From positions 248,001-312,000 of the forward strand of contig NZ_FOYL01000010.1 in the NCBI RefSeq assembly GCF_900115955.1: a stretch of 64,000 nucleotides of DNA, given 5' to 3'. The stretch's first letter is position 1. Each line of letters begins with the position of its first letter. A program made the translations under genes and the position numbers. Origin of the DNA: Lentzea waywayandensis. GTDB taxonomy: Bacteria; Actinomycetota; Actinomycetes; Mycobacteriales; Pseudonocardiaceae. Positions 26,287-34,981 of this stretch are shown here, in pieces. The notes beneath the pieces are model-generated. The model had not been told where the DNA came from, did no database searches, and was given only the letters and a program-made list of their open reading frames with translations.

Positions 26287-26349
26287 GAGTGGTGCCCTTC
26301 TGCCAGTGGTGGGTGGCAGTGCTGTGATCGACGATAGAGACTCGGAGGT

Positions 26350-27744
26350 ATGTCTGAACAGGAGTACCGCGTCGAGCACGACACGATGGGTGAGGTCCGC
26401 GTGCCGGTCGACGCATTGTGGCGCGCCCAAACACAACGCGCGGTCGAGAACTTCCCGATTTCCGGTCGAGGCCTGGAACGCGCCCAGATCAGAGCCCTGG
26501 GCCTGCTCAAGGCGGCGGCGGCCCGAGCGAACGCTCAGCTCGGCGTTCTCGACGCGGACCTGGCCTCGGCCATCGCCACGGCGGCCGACGAGGTGGCCGC
26601 CGGCCAGTGGGACGCCCACTTCCCGGTCGACGTCTTCCAGACAGGTTCCGGCACGTCCTCGAACATGAACGCCAACGAGGTCATCGCCACCCTGGCCACG
26701 CGTGCGCTCGGCCGCGACATCCACCCGAACGACCACGTCAACGCCTCGCAGTCGTCCAACGACACCTTCCCGACGACCCTGCGCGTGGCCGCCACCGAGG
26801 CCGTGGTGACCGACGTGATCCCATCGCTGTCGCACCTGCTGGGCGTCCTGGAGTCACGCGCCTCCGAGTGGTCCGACCTGGTCAAGTCCGGCCGCACGCA
26901 CCTCATGGACGCCGTGCCGATCACGCTGGGCCAGGAGGCGGGCGCCTGGGCGGCCCAGGTCCGCTACTCCGTCGAACGCCTGCAGTCCTCGATCCCGCGC
27001 CTGGCGGAACTGCCGATCGGCGGCACCGCGGTCGGCAGCGGCCTGAACGCCCCCGCGGAGTTCGGCGCCCTGGTGGCGTCAGAACTGGCCGCCGCGACCG
27101 ACCTCCCACTGGTGGAGGCCCGCGACCACTTCGAGGCCCAGGCCACCCAGGACGGCGTCGTCGAGATCTCCGGCCAGCTCCGCGCCACCGCCGTCGCGTT
27201 GTTCAAGATCGCCAACGACCTCCGCTGGCTCGGCTCGGGCCCCCGCACCGGCCTCGGTGAACTCGCCCTCCCCGACCTCCAGCCGGGCAGCTCGATCATG
27301 CCGGGCAAGGTCAACCCGGTGATCTCCGAAGCCACGATGATGGTCGTGGCCCAGGTCATCGGCAACGACGCCACCGTCGCGTTCGCCGGCTCGCAGGGCA
27401 ACTTCCAGCTGAACGTGATGCTGCCGGTCATCGCCCGCAACGTCCTGGAGTCGTCCCGCCTGCTCGCCGCCGTCGCCCGCCTCCTGGCGGACAAGGTCCT
27501 CGCCGGCACCGAGGCCCAGGCCGAGCAGATGCGCGAGTACGCCGAGTCGTCCCCGTCGATCGTCACGCCGCTGAACCGCTACATCGGCTACGAGGAGGCG
27601 GCGTCGATCGCCAAGCAGTCGTTGAAGGAACGCAAGACCATCCGCGAGGTGGTGCTGGAGCGCGGCCACGTGCCGGGCAAGCTCACCGAGGAGCAGCTGG
27701 ACGCGGCGCTCGACGTGCTGCACATGGCGCGCGGCGGCCGCTGA
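26350..27744 (+). CDS. fumC: Class II fumarate hydratase
   Basis: FumC of 464 residues, converting fumarate to malate in the TCA cycle. The signature GSSIMPGKVNP, the substrate motifs TGSGTSSNMNANEV and HPNDHVNASQSSND, and the catalytic SGRTHLMDAVPITLG are all present. The start MSEQEYRVEHDTMGEVRVP matches family N-termini, although GGAGG is only one base from the ATG, which is unusually close for a Shine-Dalgarno. The C-terminal KLTEEQLDAALD is typical. It is separated from glpX here, unlike in mycobacteria. A perfect terminator follows. Confidence 0.95.
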   Translation: MSEQEYRVEHDTMGEVRVPVDALWRAQTQRAVENFPISGRGLERAQIRALGLLKAAAARANAQLGVLDADLASAIATAADEVAAGQWDAHFPVDVFQTGSGTSSNMNANEVIATLATRALGRDIHPNDHVNASQSSNDTFPTTLRVAATEAVVTDVIPSLSHLLGVLESRASEWSDLVKSGRTHLMDAVPITLGQEAGAWAAQVRYSVERLQSSIPRLAELPIGGTAVGSGLNAPAEFGALVASELAAATDLPLVEARDHFEAQATQDGVVEISGQLRATAVALFKIANDLRWLGSGPRTGLGELALPDLQPGSSIMPGKVNPVISEATMMVVAQVIGNDATVAFAGSQGNFQLNVMLPVIARNVLESSRLLAAVARLLADKVLAGTEAQAEQMREYAESSPSIVTPLNRYIGYEEAASIAKQSLKERKTIREVVLERGHVPGKLTEEQLDAALDVLHMARGGR

Positions 27745-27756
27745 CGCACAAGGGTT

Positions 27757-27781
27757 CCGGTGCCGGGGCTCCCGGCACCGG
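27757..27781. terminator. Terminator between fumC and the trhA-like gene
   Basis: Perfect 11-bp stem CCGGTGCCGGG/CCCGGCACCGG with a GCT loop, 12 nt after the fumC stop and 14 nt before the convergent stop. Confidence 0.85.
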
Positions 27782-27795
27782 GCTCAGACGTGAGG

Positions 27796-28467
27796 CTAGG
27801 AGTACATCGCGAGCCAGATGGCGATGTAGTGGCAGATCGCCGCCACCACGGTCGCCGCGTGGAAGAACTCGTGATACCCGAACACCTGCGGCCAGGGATT
27901 GGGCCACCGAGTCGCGTAGAACACCGCACCAACGGTGTAGAGCGCCCCACCCACCAGCAACAGCACCAGGGCAGCAACCCCGGCGTGGTGCAACAACTCG
28001 GGCAGCACGAACACGGCCACCCAGCCCAGGGCGATGTAGATCGGCACCCCGAGCCACCGCGGCGCGTGCGGCCAGGCCAGCTTCAAAGTCACGCCCAGCA
28101 GAGCGCCGATCCACACGACCCAGAGCACGGTGCTCCCGGTCCCGGGATCCATCGCCAGCAGCGCGAACGGCGTGTAGGTGCCCGCGATGAACACGAAGAT
28201 CATCGAGTGGTCCATGCGCTTCATCCACGTGCGCACGCGGTCGGACTTCCACGTCACGCGGTGGTACAGCGCCGAGACGCCGAAGAGGCCCAGGACGGTC
28301 AGGCCGTAGACGGACGTGGCCAGGGCAGCGCGCGCGGACACCGTGGACGCCGCTAGAGCGATCAGTGTCGCGCCTGTCGCCACCGAGGCGATGAACGACC
28401 AGAAGTGCAGCCATCCACGCAGGCGCGGCCGCAGTCCGGGCTGAGAAGGAGTGGTCGCAGAGGTCAC
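27796..28467 (-). CDS. trhA: PAQR family membrane protein TrhA (hemolysin III-like)
   Basis: Seven-helix membrane protein of 223 residues from a GTG start. Conserved PAQR motifs: SALYHRVTWKS in helix 2-3, MKRMDHSMIFVFIAGTYTPF in helix 3, and GYHEFFHAATVVAAICHYIAIWL at the end, which supply the Ser/Asp/His zinc-site residues. Bacterial members were annotated as hemolysin III but are linked to membrane-energy and fluidity homeostasis (TrhA). It is divergent from the prenyl synthase gene, the same arrangement as Rv1085c-Rv1086. Confidence 0.9.
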   Translation of the reverse strand: MTSATTPSQPGLRPRLRGWLHFWSFIASVATGATLIALAASTVSARAALATSVYGLTVLGLFGVSALYHRVTWKSDRVRTWMKRMDHSMIFVFIAGTYTPFALLAMDPGTGSTVLWVVWIGALLGVTLKLAWPHAPRWLGVPIYIALGWVAVFVLPELLHHAGVAALVLLLVGGALYTVGAVFYATRWPNPWPQVFGYHEFFHAATVVAAICHYIAIWLAMYS

Positions 28468-28544
28468 AGGGTCCTAGGTTACGCGACCGTAGGTTTCCTA
28501 CCGCGACTCAGTGATGAACGTTGCACGGCGTACGCTGTTCGGAC

Positions 28545-29327
28545 GTGGCACTCCGCACCCGTGTGAAAGACGTCGCTATCCACTTCTACGAGTGGATCCT
28601 CCGCCGCGAGCTCAGCGCGAACACGCAGGTGCCCAAGCACGTCGGCGTGGTTCTCGACGGCAACCGCAGGTGGGCCAGGGAAGCCGGGTTCACCGATGTC
28701 GCGCACGGGCACAGGGCCGGCGCTCGCAAGATCCTCGAGCTGCTCGACTGGTGTGGTGACGCCAAAGTGGAGGTCGTCACCCTCTGGATGCTGAGCACCG
28801 ACAACCTCAACCGCGACATCGACGAGCTGGCGCCGTTGCTCGACATCATCGCGGACATCACCGACGAACTGGCCGAGGACGGCAGGCCGTGGCGGGTCCG
28901 GCACGTCGGCGCGATCGACATGCTGCCCAGGGAGCACGCCGAGCGCCTCACCAACGCCGCGAACAAGACCAAGAACCGCACGGGCATCCAGGTCAACGTC
29001 GCCGTCGCGTACGGCGGCCGGCAGGAGATCGCGGACGCCGTCCGGAAGCTCCTGCAGTCGCACGCCGAGCGCGGCGGCACCATCGAGGAACTGGCCGAGG
29101 TCCTCGACGTCGACCACATCGCGGAGCACCTCTACACGTCCGGGCAGCCCGATCCCGACCTGATCATCCGCACGTCCGGTGAGCAGCGGCTCTCCGGCTT
29201 CATGCTCTGGCAGTCGGCGCACTCGGAGTTCTGGTTCTGCGAGGCCTACTGGCCCGGTTTCCGGCGCACCGACTTCCTGCGGGCCATGCGCGAGTACGCC
29301 AAGCGTCACCGCAGGTACGGCGGCTGA
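28545..29327 (+). CDS. Short-chain Z-isoprenyl diphosphate synthase (Rv1086 type)
   Basis: UPP-synthase-family cis-prenyltransferase of 260 residues. Catalytic motif VVLDGNRRWA (Asp38), then LWMLSTDNLNRD, NVAVAYGGRQEI and the C-terminal PDLIIRTSGEQRLSGFMLWQSAHSEFWF. Its position beside trhA and its length match mycobacterial Rv1086, which makes omega,E,Z-farnesyl diphosphate for the decaprenyl-phosphate pathway. A second, longer-chain UppS is expected elsewhere in the genome. The GTG at 28545 is preferred over an upstream TTG. The stop is followed by the strongest terminator in this stretch. Confidence 0.88.
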   Translation: MALRTRVKDVAIHFYEWILRRELSANTQVPKHVGVVLDGNRRWAREAGFTDVAHGHRAGARKILELLDWCGDAKVEVVTLWMLSTDNLNRDIDELAPLLDIIADITDELAEDGRPWRVRHVGAIDMLPREHAERLTNAANKTKNRTGIQVNVAVAYGGRQEIADAVRKLLQSHAERGGTIEELAEVLDVDHIAEHLYTSGQPDPDLIIRTSGEQRLSGFMLWQSAHSEFWFCEAYWPGFRRTDFLRAMREYAKRHRRYGG

Positions 29328-29344
29328 GAACAGCTGAGAACAGC

Positions 29345-29381
29345 AGAAGGGGCGCCCACCGCGACGGTGGGCGCCCCTTCT
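29345..29381. terminator. Terminator of the Z-prenyl synthase gene and downstream secreted protein gene
   Basis: Perfect 16-bp stem AGAAGGGGCGCCCACC/GGTGGGCGCCCCTTCT, 5-nt loop, followed by TTC; also placed to end the convergent small gene. Confidence 0.9.
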
Positions 29382-29397
29382 TTCAACCTGATGACGA

Positions 29398-29667
29398 TCA
29401 GCCGTGGTAGTGGCCGAAGTCGTCGCCGTCCTCGATGCCGCCGGCGGCGCAGGTCTCGGTGATGGAGGGCGAGTTCACCGGAACCGCTCCACCGAGCACC
29501 GCGACGTTGTTGCCACACGCACCGACAACGCCGTTCAGGTTGTTGGCGTTACCGACGATCAGCAGCGGCTCGTTGACCCAGTGGTGGCCGGGAGCGGCCA
29601 TCGCGGGGGAACCGACGGCAACGAACGCAGCAGCGACACCGAGAGCGGCGGCAGCCTTCTTCAGCAC
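29398..29667 (-). CDS. Small secreted chaplin-like protein A
   Basis: An 89-residue exported protein. The GTG at 29667 is chosen: it follows GAGGAG with a 7-nt spacer, and VLKKAAAALG then parallels the paralogue's start; an ATG at 29682 would place the Shine-Dalgarno inside the gene. The signal peptide ends at AMA. The mature part of about 64 residues contains NANNLNGVVGACGNNVAVLGGAVPVNSPSITETC, with two Cys 22 apart, and a His/Asp tail (EDGDDFGHYHG). CGNxVxVxG resembles the chaplin motif of streptomycete hydrophobic surface proteins, but the Cys spacing and the rest differ, so chaplin-related is a tentative assignment. Confidence 0.7.
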   Translation of the reverse strand: MLKKAAAALGVAAAFVAVGSPAMAAPGHHWVNEPLLIVGNANNLNGVVGACGNNVAVLGGAVPVNSPSITETCAAGGIEDGDDFGHYHG

Positions 29668-29705
29668 GATTTTTCTCCTCATGAAGGTCTAAAACTGGAA
29701 AAACG

Positions 29706-29739
29706 CGTCTGGGGGCGCCAGAAATGACGCCCCCAGACG
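29706..29739 (-). terminator. Terminator between the two chaplin-like genes
   Basis: Perfect 12-bp stem CGTCTGGGGGCG/CGCCCCCAGACG with a 10-nt loop, 16 nt past the stop of the upstream gene; it separates the two paralogues into different transcripts or gives differential dosage. Confidence 0.8.
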
Positions 29740-29755
29740 TGGAACTAAAGGGAGA

Positions 29756-30019
29756 TCAGCCCTCGTCGACGATGCCGCCGGCGGCGCACGTCTCGGTGAT
29801 CGACGGCGAGTTGATCGGCACAGCGCCACCCAGCACGCCGACGTTGTTGCCGCAGGCGCCGATGGTGCCGTTGAGGTTGTTGCCGTTCAGCAGAAGCAGC
29901 AGGGGGCCGTTCTTCCAGTGGTGTCCACCGTGACCGTGGCCCTCGCCGGCCATCGCGGCCGGGGCGAACGCGAGCGACAGCGCGGCTGCAGCGGCAACCA
30001 CGGCACAAGCCTTCTTCAT
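29756..30019 (-). CDS. Small secreted chaplin-like protein B
   Basis: An 87-residue exported paralogue of protein A. The ATG at 30019 lies 6 nt behind AAGGAG. The signal peptide MKKACAVVAAAAALSLAFAPAAMA is followed by a Gly/His stretch (GEGHGHGGHHWKNG), a hydrophobic LLLLL, and the shared core NGNNLNGTIGACGNNVGVLGGAVPINSPSITETC. The two proteins match closely across the core but differ at the tips. Such tandem small secreted pairs in filamentous actinomycetes often coat aerial hyphae, but here that role is inferred only from the weak chaplin likeness. Confidence 0.7.
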   Translation of the reverse strand: MKKACAVVAAAAALSLAFAPAAMAGEGHGHGGHHWKNGPLLLLLNGNNLNGTIGACGNNVGVLGGAVPINSPSITETCAAGGIVDEG

Positions 30020-30248
30020 GTGATTCTCCTTCATGTCGGGTTATCCCCGTCATTTCCGGAGTCTTCGGGGATCTCCGGAGCGGTGGGGTCTCCGGGCGGA
30101 AACGCTATAGGCATTGATCTCGAATGGCCGCCCGCGTGACCCCATTGTGTGACGTCAAGATCAACAACATTCCCCGATCAGGTGGTCGTCGATTCACGAT
30201 TCGGTCGCGAGTAAGGCGCTGTGGTAGACGCTCTACGCTCTCCGACTC

Positions 30249-31499
30249 ATGGACGCCAACGAGCTGGTGCGCGGCTACCTGGTGCTGGGGCTGCGCCTCG
30301 GGCGCCTGGTGTCCGGGTTCGTCGACTCGTTCACCGGCGACCCGGCTTTGAGCCGCGCCGTCGACAACGAGCCGCGCCTGCACCCCAGGGCACTGGGAGA
30401 CCACGCGCGCCTGCTGCGCAGGGAGATACCCGGCAGCGACCTCACTGAGCAGCGCAAACAGTTCCTCGACGCCCATCTGACGGCACTGGAGTGCACCGCG
30501 CGCAAGCTCGACGGCGAGCACATCTCGTTCGTCGACGAGGTCCAGCAGTACTTCCAGGTCCGCATCCGCCCCGGCGACGAGGACTCGTACGCGCAGGCCC
30601 ACCGCAACCTCAGCGCGGTGCTCGAAGGGCCGGGTTCGCTCGCCGACCGCCTCGCCGACTTCCGCGAGGACGACGAGGTGCCCGCACGCAGGCTCCAGGG
30701 CGTCGTACAGGCCCTGTCGAGCGCTCTGCGGGACCGGGTGCGCCAGAAGTACGCGCTGCCCGAGCAGGAGATCGTGGAGTACCAGGTCGTCACGAACAAG
30801 CCGTGGAGCGGCTTCAACTACTACCTCGGCGGCTACCGCAGCAGGGTCGCGATCAACGCCGACATGGGCCACCGCATGTCGAACCTGCCGCACCTGGTCG
30901 CGCACGAGTCCTATCCGGGCCACCACACCGAGCACTGCCGCAAGGAGGCGGGCCTGGTCGCCAAGCGCGGCCACGCGGAGCAGTCGATCTTCCTGATCAA
31001 CACGCCGCAGTGCCTGATGGCCGAGGGCATGGCGGACCTCGGCCTGCACGCCGCGGTCGGGCCCGGCTGGGGCGTCTGGACGGAGCAGATCCTCGGCGAC
31101 CTCGGGTTGCGAATGGACGGCGCACTGTCCGAAAAGGTCGAGTCGGCGGCATCGGGCCTGCTCACGGTGCGGCAGGACGCCGCCCTGCTGCTACACGATC
31201 GTGGTGCGGATCAGGATGACGTGGTTGCGCATCTGCGCAGGTGGCTGCTAGTCCCCGACCGGCGCGCACGGCAAATGGTCCGTTTTCTGGCCGACCCGCT
31301 GTGGCGCGCGTACACCACGACGTACGTCGAAGGCGTGCGTCTCGTGCGGGCCTGGCTCGACGTCCGCGCGCCCGGCGAGTCGCTCGATTCCCGCTATCTG
31401 AGGCTTCTCGACGAGCCGCTCGTGCCGAAATCACTCGAATCCCAGGTCAGGGACGGTGTGTCGTGGCTGGCGCACAACACCCACGAGAACAGCATCTGA
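30249..31499 (+). CDS. DUF885-like putative zinc metallohydrolase
   Basis: A 416-residue cytoplasmic protein related to DUF885. The key motif HESYPGHH (219-226) matches the family's HExxPGHH zinc-site pattern, and MAEGMADLGLHAAVGPG downstream could supply the third ligand. The family is peptidase-like in fold, with no well-defined substrate. The ATG at 30249 is the first plausible start; no good Shine-Dalgarno is seen, so the gene may be read from a leaderless message. The 230 nt upstream contain CCGGAG repeats (30056-30100) but no clear gene. It points toward phoH2. Confidence 0.7.
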   Translation: MDANELVRGYLVLGLRLGRLVSGFVDSFTGDPALSRAVDNEPRLHPRALGDHARLLRREIPGSDLTEQRKQFLDAHLTALECTARKLDGEHISFVDEVQQYFQVRIRPGDEDSYAQAHRNLSAVLEGPGSLADRLADFREDDEVPARRLQGVVQALSSALRDRVRQKYALPEQEIVEYQVVTNKPWSGFNYYLGGYRSRVAINADMGHRMSNLPHLVAHESYPGHHTEHCRKEAGLVAKRGHAEQSIFLINTPQCLMAEGMADLGLHAAVGPGWGVWTEQILGDLGLRMDGALSEKVESAASGLLTVRQDAALLLHDRGADQDDVVAHLRRWLLVPDRRARQMVRFLADPLWRAYTTTYVEGVRLVRAWLDVRAPGESLDSRYLRLLDEPLVPKSLESQVRDGVSWLAHNTHENSI

Positions 31500-31806
31500 C
31501 CAGCGGAAACACGGTTGTGGTCACGTTTCGGGATGTTTGCGGGCAGATGACGAATTCGGATTCACCTGTGTGGCTTCGTGCAGATGGGGCACTTCCACAG
31601 GTAACTTCGAAAGCGGCGGGACGCGACCACTGCGGACCGCGCAGGGAGGCTCTGATCGTGGCAGAAAAAGTCGCGAGGGGGCCGGCACCCGGCCCTCGTG
31701 GTCGACCTGCCTGACGCCACACCGGCGGAGGGCAAGACGATCAATCAGGGTGGTGCCTGGCCCAGCGAGGAGCGGACGCGGGTGCCGCGTTCGTGAGGGA
31801 GTTGCC
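31500..31806. other. 307-nt gap before phoH2
   Basis: No confident gene. A 55-codon ORF (ATG 31547 to 31714, beginning MTNSDSPVWLRADGAL) could be coding but has no convincing Shine-Dalgarno. The region ends in GAGGGAG, the phoH2 ribosome binding site. In mycobacteria phoH2 is preceded by a small phoAT gene, so a small gene here would fit, but I cannot show homology. Confidence 0.3.
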
Positions 31807-33192
31807 GTGAACGCACGACGTCCCGCGAGCCGTTCCTCAGGCTCATCGCGCAGTTCTTCCTCCCGGCGCAAGTCCGCCGCCCCAGCCATCACGACATATG
31901 TGCTGGACACGTCGGTACTGCTGTCCGATCCTCTCGCCGCCACCCGGTTCGCGGAGCACGAGGTCGTGCTCCCGCTCGTGGTGATCAGCGAGCTGGAGGG
32001 CAAGCGCCACCACCCCGAACTGGGCTGGTTCGCGAGGGAAGCCCTGCGACTGCTCGACGACCTGCGCTTGCGGCATGGTCGCCTCGATTCGCCGATCCCC
32101 ATCGGGGATCTGGGAGGCACCTTGCACGTCGAGCTCAACCACTCCGACCCGGAGGTGTTGCCATCAGGTTTCCGAACGGACTCCAACGACGCCCGAATCC
32201 TCGCGTGCTCCCTCAACCTCGCTGCTGAGGGGCGCAACGTCACCCTGGTGACGAAGGACATGCCGCTGCGGGTCAAGGCCGGATCGGTCGGCCTGCAGGC
32301 GGAGGAGTACCGGGCGCACGACGTCACCCTGTCAGGCTGGACGGGAATGTCCGACATGGACGTCCCGCAGTCCCTCGTGGACACCCTGTTCAAGGAGAAC
32401 GTCGTCGACCCCACCCAGTACGAGGACCTGGAGCACATCGCGGAACTGCCCTGCCACACCGGAATCCGGTTGCTGGCGGGCACCTCGAGTGCGCTGGGCC
32501 GGGTGACCGCGGACAAGCAGATCAAGCTGGTGCGCGGAGATCGGGAGGCGTTCGGACTGCACGGGAGGTCCGCCGAACAGCGGATCGCACTGGATCTGCT
32601 GCTGGACTCCGAGGTCGGCATCGTCTCGCTGGGCGGGCGTGCGGGCACCGGCAAGTCGGCACTGGCGCTGTGCGCCGGTCTCGAAGCCGTGATGGAGCGA
32701 AGGCAGCACCGCAAGGTCGTGGTGTTCCGGCCGCTGTACGCGGTCGGTGGCCAGGAGCTCGGCTACCTGCCGGGTAGCGAGAACGAGAAGATGGGGCCGT
32801 GGGCGCAGGCGGTGTTCGACACCCTCGGCGCGCTGGTGAGCCAGGCGGTGGTGGAAGAGGTGATGGACCGCGGGATGCTCGAGGTCCTGCCCCTCACCCA
32901 CATCCGCGGCCGCTCGCTGCACGACTCCTTCGTGATCGTGGACGAGGCGCAGTCGTTGGAGCGCAACGTGTTGCTGACCGTGCTGTCGCGTCTGGGCAGC
33001 AACTCGCGGGTGGTGCTGACGCACGACGTGGCGCAGCGCGACAACCTGCGGGTCGGCCGGCACGACGGCGTGGCGGCGGTGATCGAGAAGCTGAAGGGCC
33101 ACCCGCTCTTCGCTCACGTCACGCTGACCCGCTCGGAGCGTTCGCCGATCGCGGCCCTCGTCACCGAGATGCTGGAGGACTACGCCTCGTAG
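31807..33192 (+). CDS. phoH2: PhoH2-type PIN-PhoH RNA helicase/ribonuclease
   Basis: A 461-residue fusion. After a Ser/Arg-rich N-terminus, residues 28-165 form a PIN ribonuclease domain (YVLDTSVLLSDPLA with Asp34, VISELEGKR with Glu62/64, TDSNDARILA). Residues about 245-461 form a PhoH ATPase with Walker A LGGRAGTGKSALA (Lys283) and Walker B FVIVDEAQSL. PhoH2 proteins unwind and cut RNA in an ATP-dependent way and behave like toxin-antitoxin components in mycobacteria. The GTG at 31807 is preceded by GAGGGAG. The gene is monocistronic as far as can be seen, with a very strong terminator downstream. It is the Rv1095 equivalent. Confidence 0.92.
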   Translation: MNARRPASRSSGSSRSSSSRRKSAAPAITTYVLDTSVLLSDPLAATRFAEHEVVLPLVVISELEGKRHHPELGWFAREALRLLDDLRLRHGRLDSPIPIGDLGGTLHVELNHSDPEVLPSGFRTDSNDARILACSLNLAAEGRNVTLVTKDMPLRVKAGSVGLQAEEYRAHDVTLSGWTGMSDMDVPQSLVDTLFKENVVDPTQYEDLEHIAELPCHTGIRLLAGTSSALGRVTADKQIKLVRGDREAFGLHGRSAEQRIALDLLLDSEVGIVSLGGRAGTGKSALALCAGLEAVMERRQHRKVVVFRPLYAVGGQELGYLPGSENEKMGPWAQAVFDTLGALVSQAVVEEVMDRGMLEVLPLTHIRGRSLHDSFVIVDEAQSLERNVLLTVLSRLGSNSRVVLTHDVAQRDNLRVGRHDGVAAVIEKLKGHPLFAHVTLTRSERSPIAALVTEMLEDYAS

Positions 33193-33202
33193 TGCCGTGA
33201 CG

Positions 33203-33244
33203 GAGAACGGCCCCGCGCAGCTTTCGTTGCGCGGGGCCGTTCTC
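33203..33244. terminator. Bidirectional terminator between phoH2 and the ABC permease gene
   Basis: Perfect 17-bp stem from GAGAACGGCCCCGCGCA (33203-33219) to 33228-33244, with an 8-nt loop, between convergent stops. Confidence 0.9.
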
Positions 33245-33256
33245 TGCTTCCAGGGC

Positions 33257-34027
33257 TTAGTCCAGGGCCCGTTTCATGAAGCCGCGCAGGCCGAGTCCGC
33301 CGAAGCCGGCGATCGCGACGACGAGCACTAGCAGCACGATCGGCAACGGGATGTGCGGCACGGCCGGCACCAGTTCGGCGCGCATGCCCTCGCTCACGTA
33401 CGTCAGCGGGTTGAGCGCGCAGACCACCTTGAACCACAGCAGATCGTCGCTCAGCGACCGCCACGGGAACTGGGCGGAACCCGTGAACAGGATCGGGGTG
33501 AGGATCACCGCGAACATCACGTTGACCCGGCGCGCCGGCACGGACGTGCCGATGACGAGGCCGACCGCGCCACCGGCGAGGCAGCCGAGGATGATCACCA
33601 GCAGGGCGCCGGGAATCCCCGCCCACTCCCACGACACGTCGAGCATCACGAACCCGACGGGCACCATCAGCACGGCCGCGAAGAACCCGCGGATCGCGCC
33701 GAACACGATCTTCTCCACCGCGACGAGCGGAATCGAGATCGGCGCGAGCAGCCGGTCCTCGATCTCCCGCGTCCAGGAGAAGTCCAGCACCAGCGGCAGC
33801 GTCGTGTTCTGCAGCGCGCCCAGGAACCCGTTCATCGCGATGATGCCGGGTAACAACACCTGGGCGAAGTCGTCCTGCACGTAGCCGATGTCCCCCAGCA
33901 CCTTCGCGAAGATGAAGAGGATGAAGAACGGCTGGATGATCACCTGCGCGAGGAAGCTCGGCAGCTCGCGGCCCGTGACGAAGACGTCGCGCCACAGGAT
34001 CGCCTGGAACGTCCTGAGTTGGCTCAC
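33257..34027 (-). CDS. ABC-2 type transporter permease
   Basis: A 256-residue permease with six predicted membrane segments (for example FLAQVIIQPFFILFIFAKVLG, FVMLDVSWEWAGIPGALLVIILGCLAGGAVGLVIGTS, IVLLVLVVAIAGFGGLGLRGFM) and the ABC-2 signature region WFKVVCALNPLTYVSEGMRAELV. The GTG start overlaps the ATPase stop (GTGA), so the two make one DrrAB-like exporter. The likely cargo is a drug, lipid or antibiotic, but nothing in the window defines it. Confidence 0.88.
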   Translation of the reverse strand: MSQLRTFQAILWRDVFVTGRELPSFLAQVIIQPFFILFIFAKVLGDIGYVQDDFAQVLLPGIIAMNGFLGALQNTTLPLVLDFSWTREIEDRLLAPISIPLVAVEKIVFGAIRGFFAAVLMVPVGFVMLDVSWEWAGIPGALLVIILGCLAGGAVGLVIGTSVPARRVNVMFAVILTPILFTGSAQFPWRSLSDDLLWFKVVCALNPLTYVSEGMRAELVPAVPHIPLPIVLLVLVVAIAGFGGLGLRGFMKRALD

Positions 34028-34977
34028 CGAAGCTCCCTGCCGGTCAGGTGGATGAAGACGTCTTCCAGGCTGGGCTTGCCGATCGCGACGTCGCTGACCG
34101 TGACGTCGAGGTCCCGCAGGACGTTCAGCACGGCGGGCAACGTGATCGCGGTGTCGCTGTCGGTGTAGACGCGGAACATGTCGTTCAGGTCCTCCACCCG
34201 CTGCACACCGTCCACTTCAGACAGTCCTTGGGTGATCTTGGCGGGCTCGCTGCCGTTCGGGCTCACCGTGACGCTGACCGTGTTGCTGCCGGGCAGGCTC
34301 TTCGTGAGCTCGCTCGGGGTGTCCAGGGTGAGCAGCTTGCCGTGGTCGACGATGCCGACGCGGTCGCACAGCTTCGTGGCCTCGTCCATGTCGTGCGTGG
34401 TCAGCACGACCGTGACGCCGTCCGCGTGCAGTGCGGCGACGCGTTCGTGGACGAAGAGCCTGGCCTGCGGGTCGAGTCCGGTGCTCGGTTCGTCGAGGAA
34501 CAGCACCTTGGGGCGGTGCATCAGCGCACGGGCGATCATCAGCCGTTGCGCCTGACCGCCGGACAACGTGTCGACGAGCGCGTTCTGATGGTCCTTGAGG
34601 CCCATCCGCTCGAGGATGTCGTCGGCGAGCTTCTGACGTTCCTTCGGGCCGATGCCGTGATACGCCGCGTGGAACAACAGGTTCTGCCGCGCGTTGAGCG
34701 ACCGGTCGAGGTTGTTGCGCTGCGGCACGACCGCGAGCAGCTGCCGTGCACGCTTGGAGTCGGCCACCACGTCGACGCCCTCCACGAACGCCTGCCCCGA
34801 GGTGGGGCGGACGCGCGTGGTGAGGACACCGACCGTGGTCGTCTTGCCCGCGCCGTTGGGTCCGAGCAATCCGAAGACCTCGCCGCGGCGGACGTCGAAG
34901 CTCAATCCGTCCACCGCAGGCTTTTGTCCCGTTTTATAGACTTTGCGGAGATCTCTTACCGAGACCGCTTCGTCCAC
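34024..34977 (-). CDS. ABC transporter ATP-binding protein (DrrA-like)
   Basis: A 317-residue ATPase. Walker A GLLGPNGAGKTTT, Q-loop VPQRNNLDRSL, signature LSGGQAQRLMIARALMHRP, Walker B VLFLDEPSTGLDP, H-loop LTTHDMDEA. The C-terminal extension of about 85 residues with GKPSLEDVFIHLTGREL is typical of DrrA/CcmA-like exporters. The GTG at 34977 is used, 4 nt from the guaB1 stop, so it is likely cotranscribed with guaB1. Its stop overlaps the permease start. Confidence 0.9.
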   Translation of the reverse strand: MDEAVSVRDLRKVYKTGQKPAVDGLSFDVRRGEVFGLLGPNGAGKTTTVGVLTTRVRPTSGQAFVEGVDVVADSKRARQLLAVVPQRNNLDRSLNARQNLLFHAAYHGIGPKERQKLADDILERMGLKDHQNALVDTLSGGQAQRLMIARALMHRPKVLFLDEPSTGLDPQARLFVHERVAALHADGVTVVLTTHDMDEATKLCDRVGIVDHGKLLTLDTPSELTKSLPGSNTVSVTVSPNGSEPAKITQGLSEVDGVQRVEDLNDMFRVYTDSDTAITLPAVLNVLRDLDVTVSDVAIGKPSLEDVFIHLTGRELR

Positions 34978-34981
34978 TTTT

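Noticed and set aside
29398..30019. Chaplin-like pair considered as lanthipeptide precursors
   Set aside because: They have Sec-type signal peptides and no modification enzymes nearby; the core resembles a folded secreted domain.
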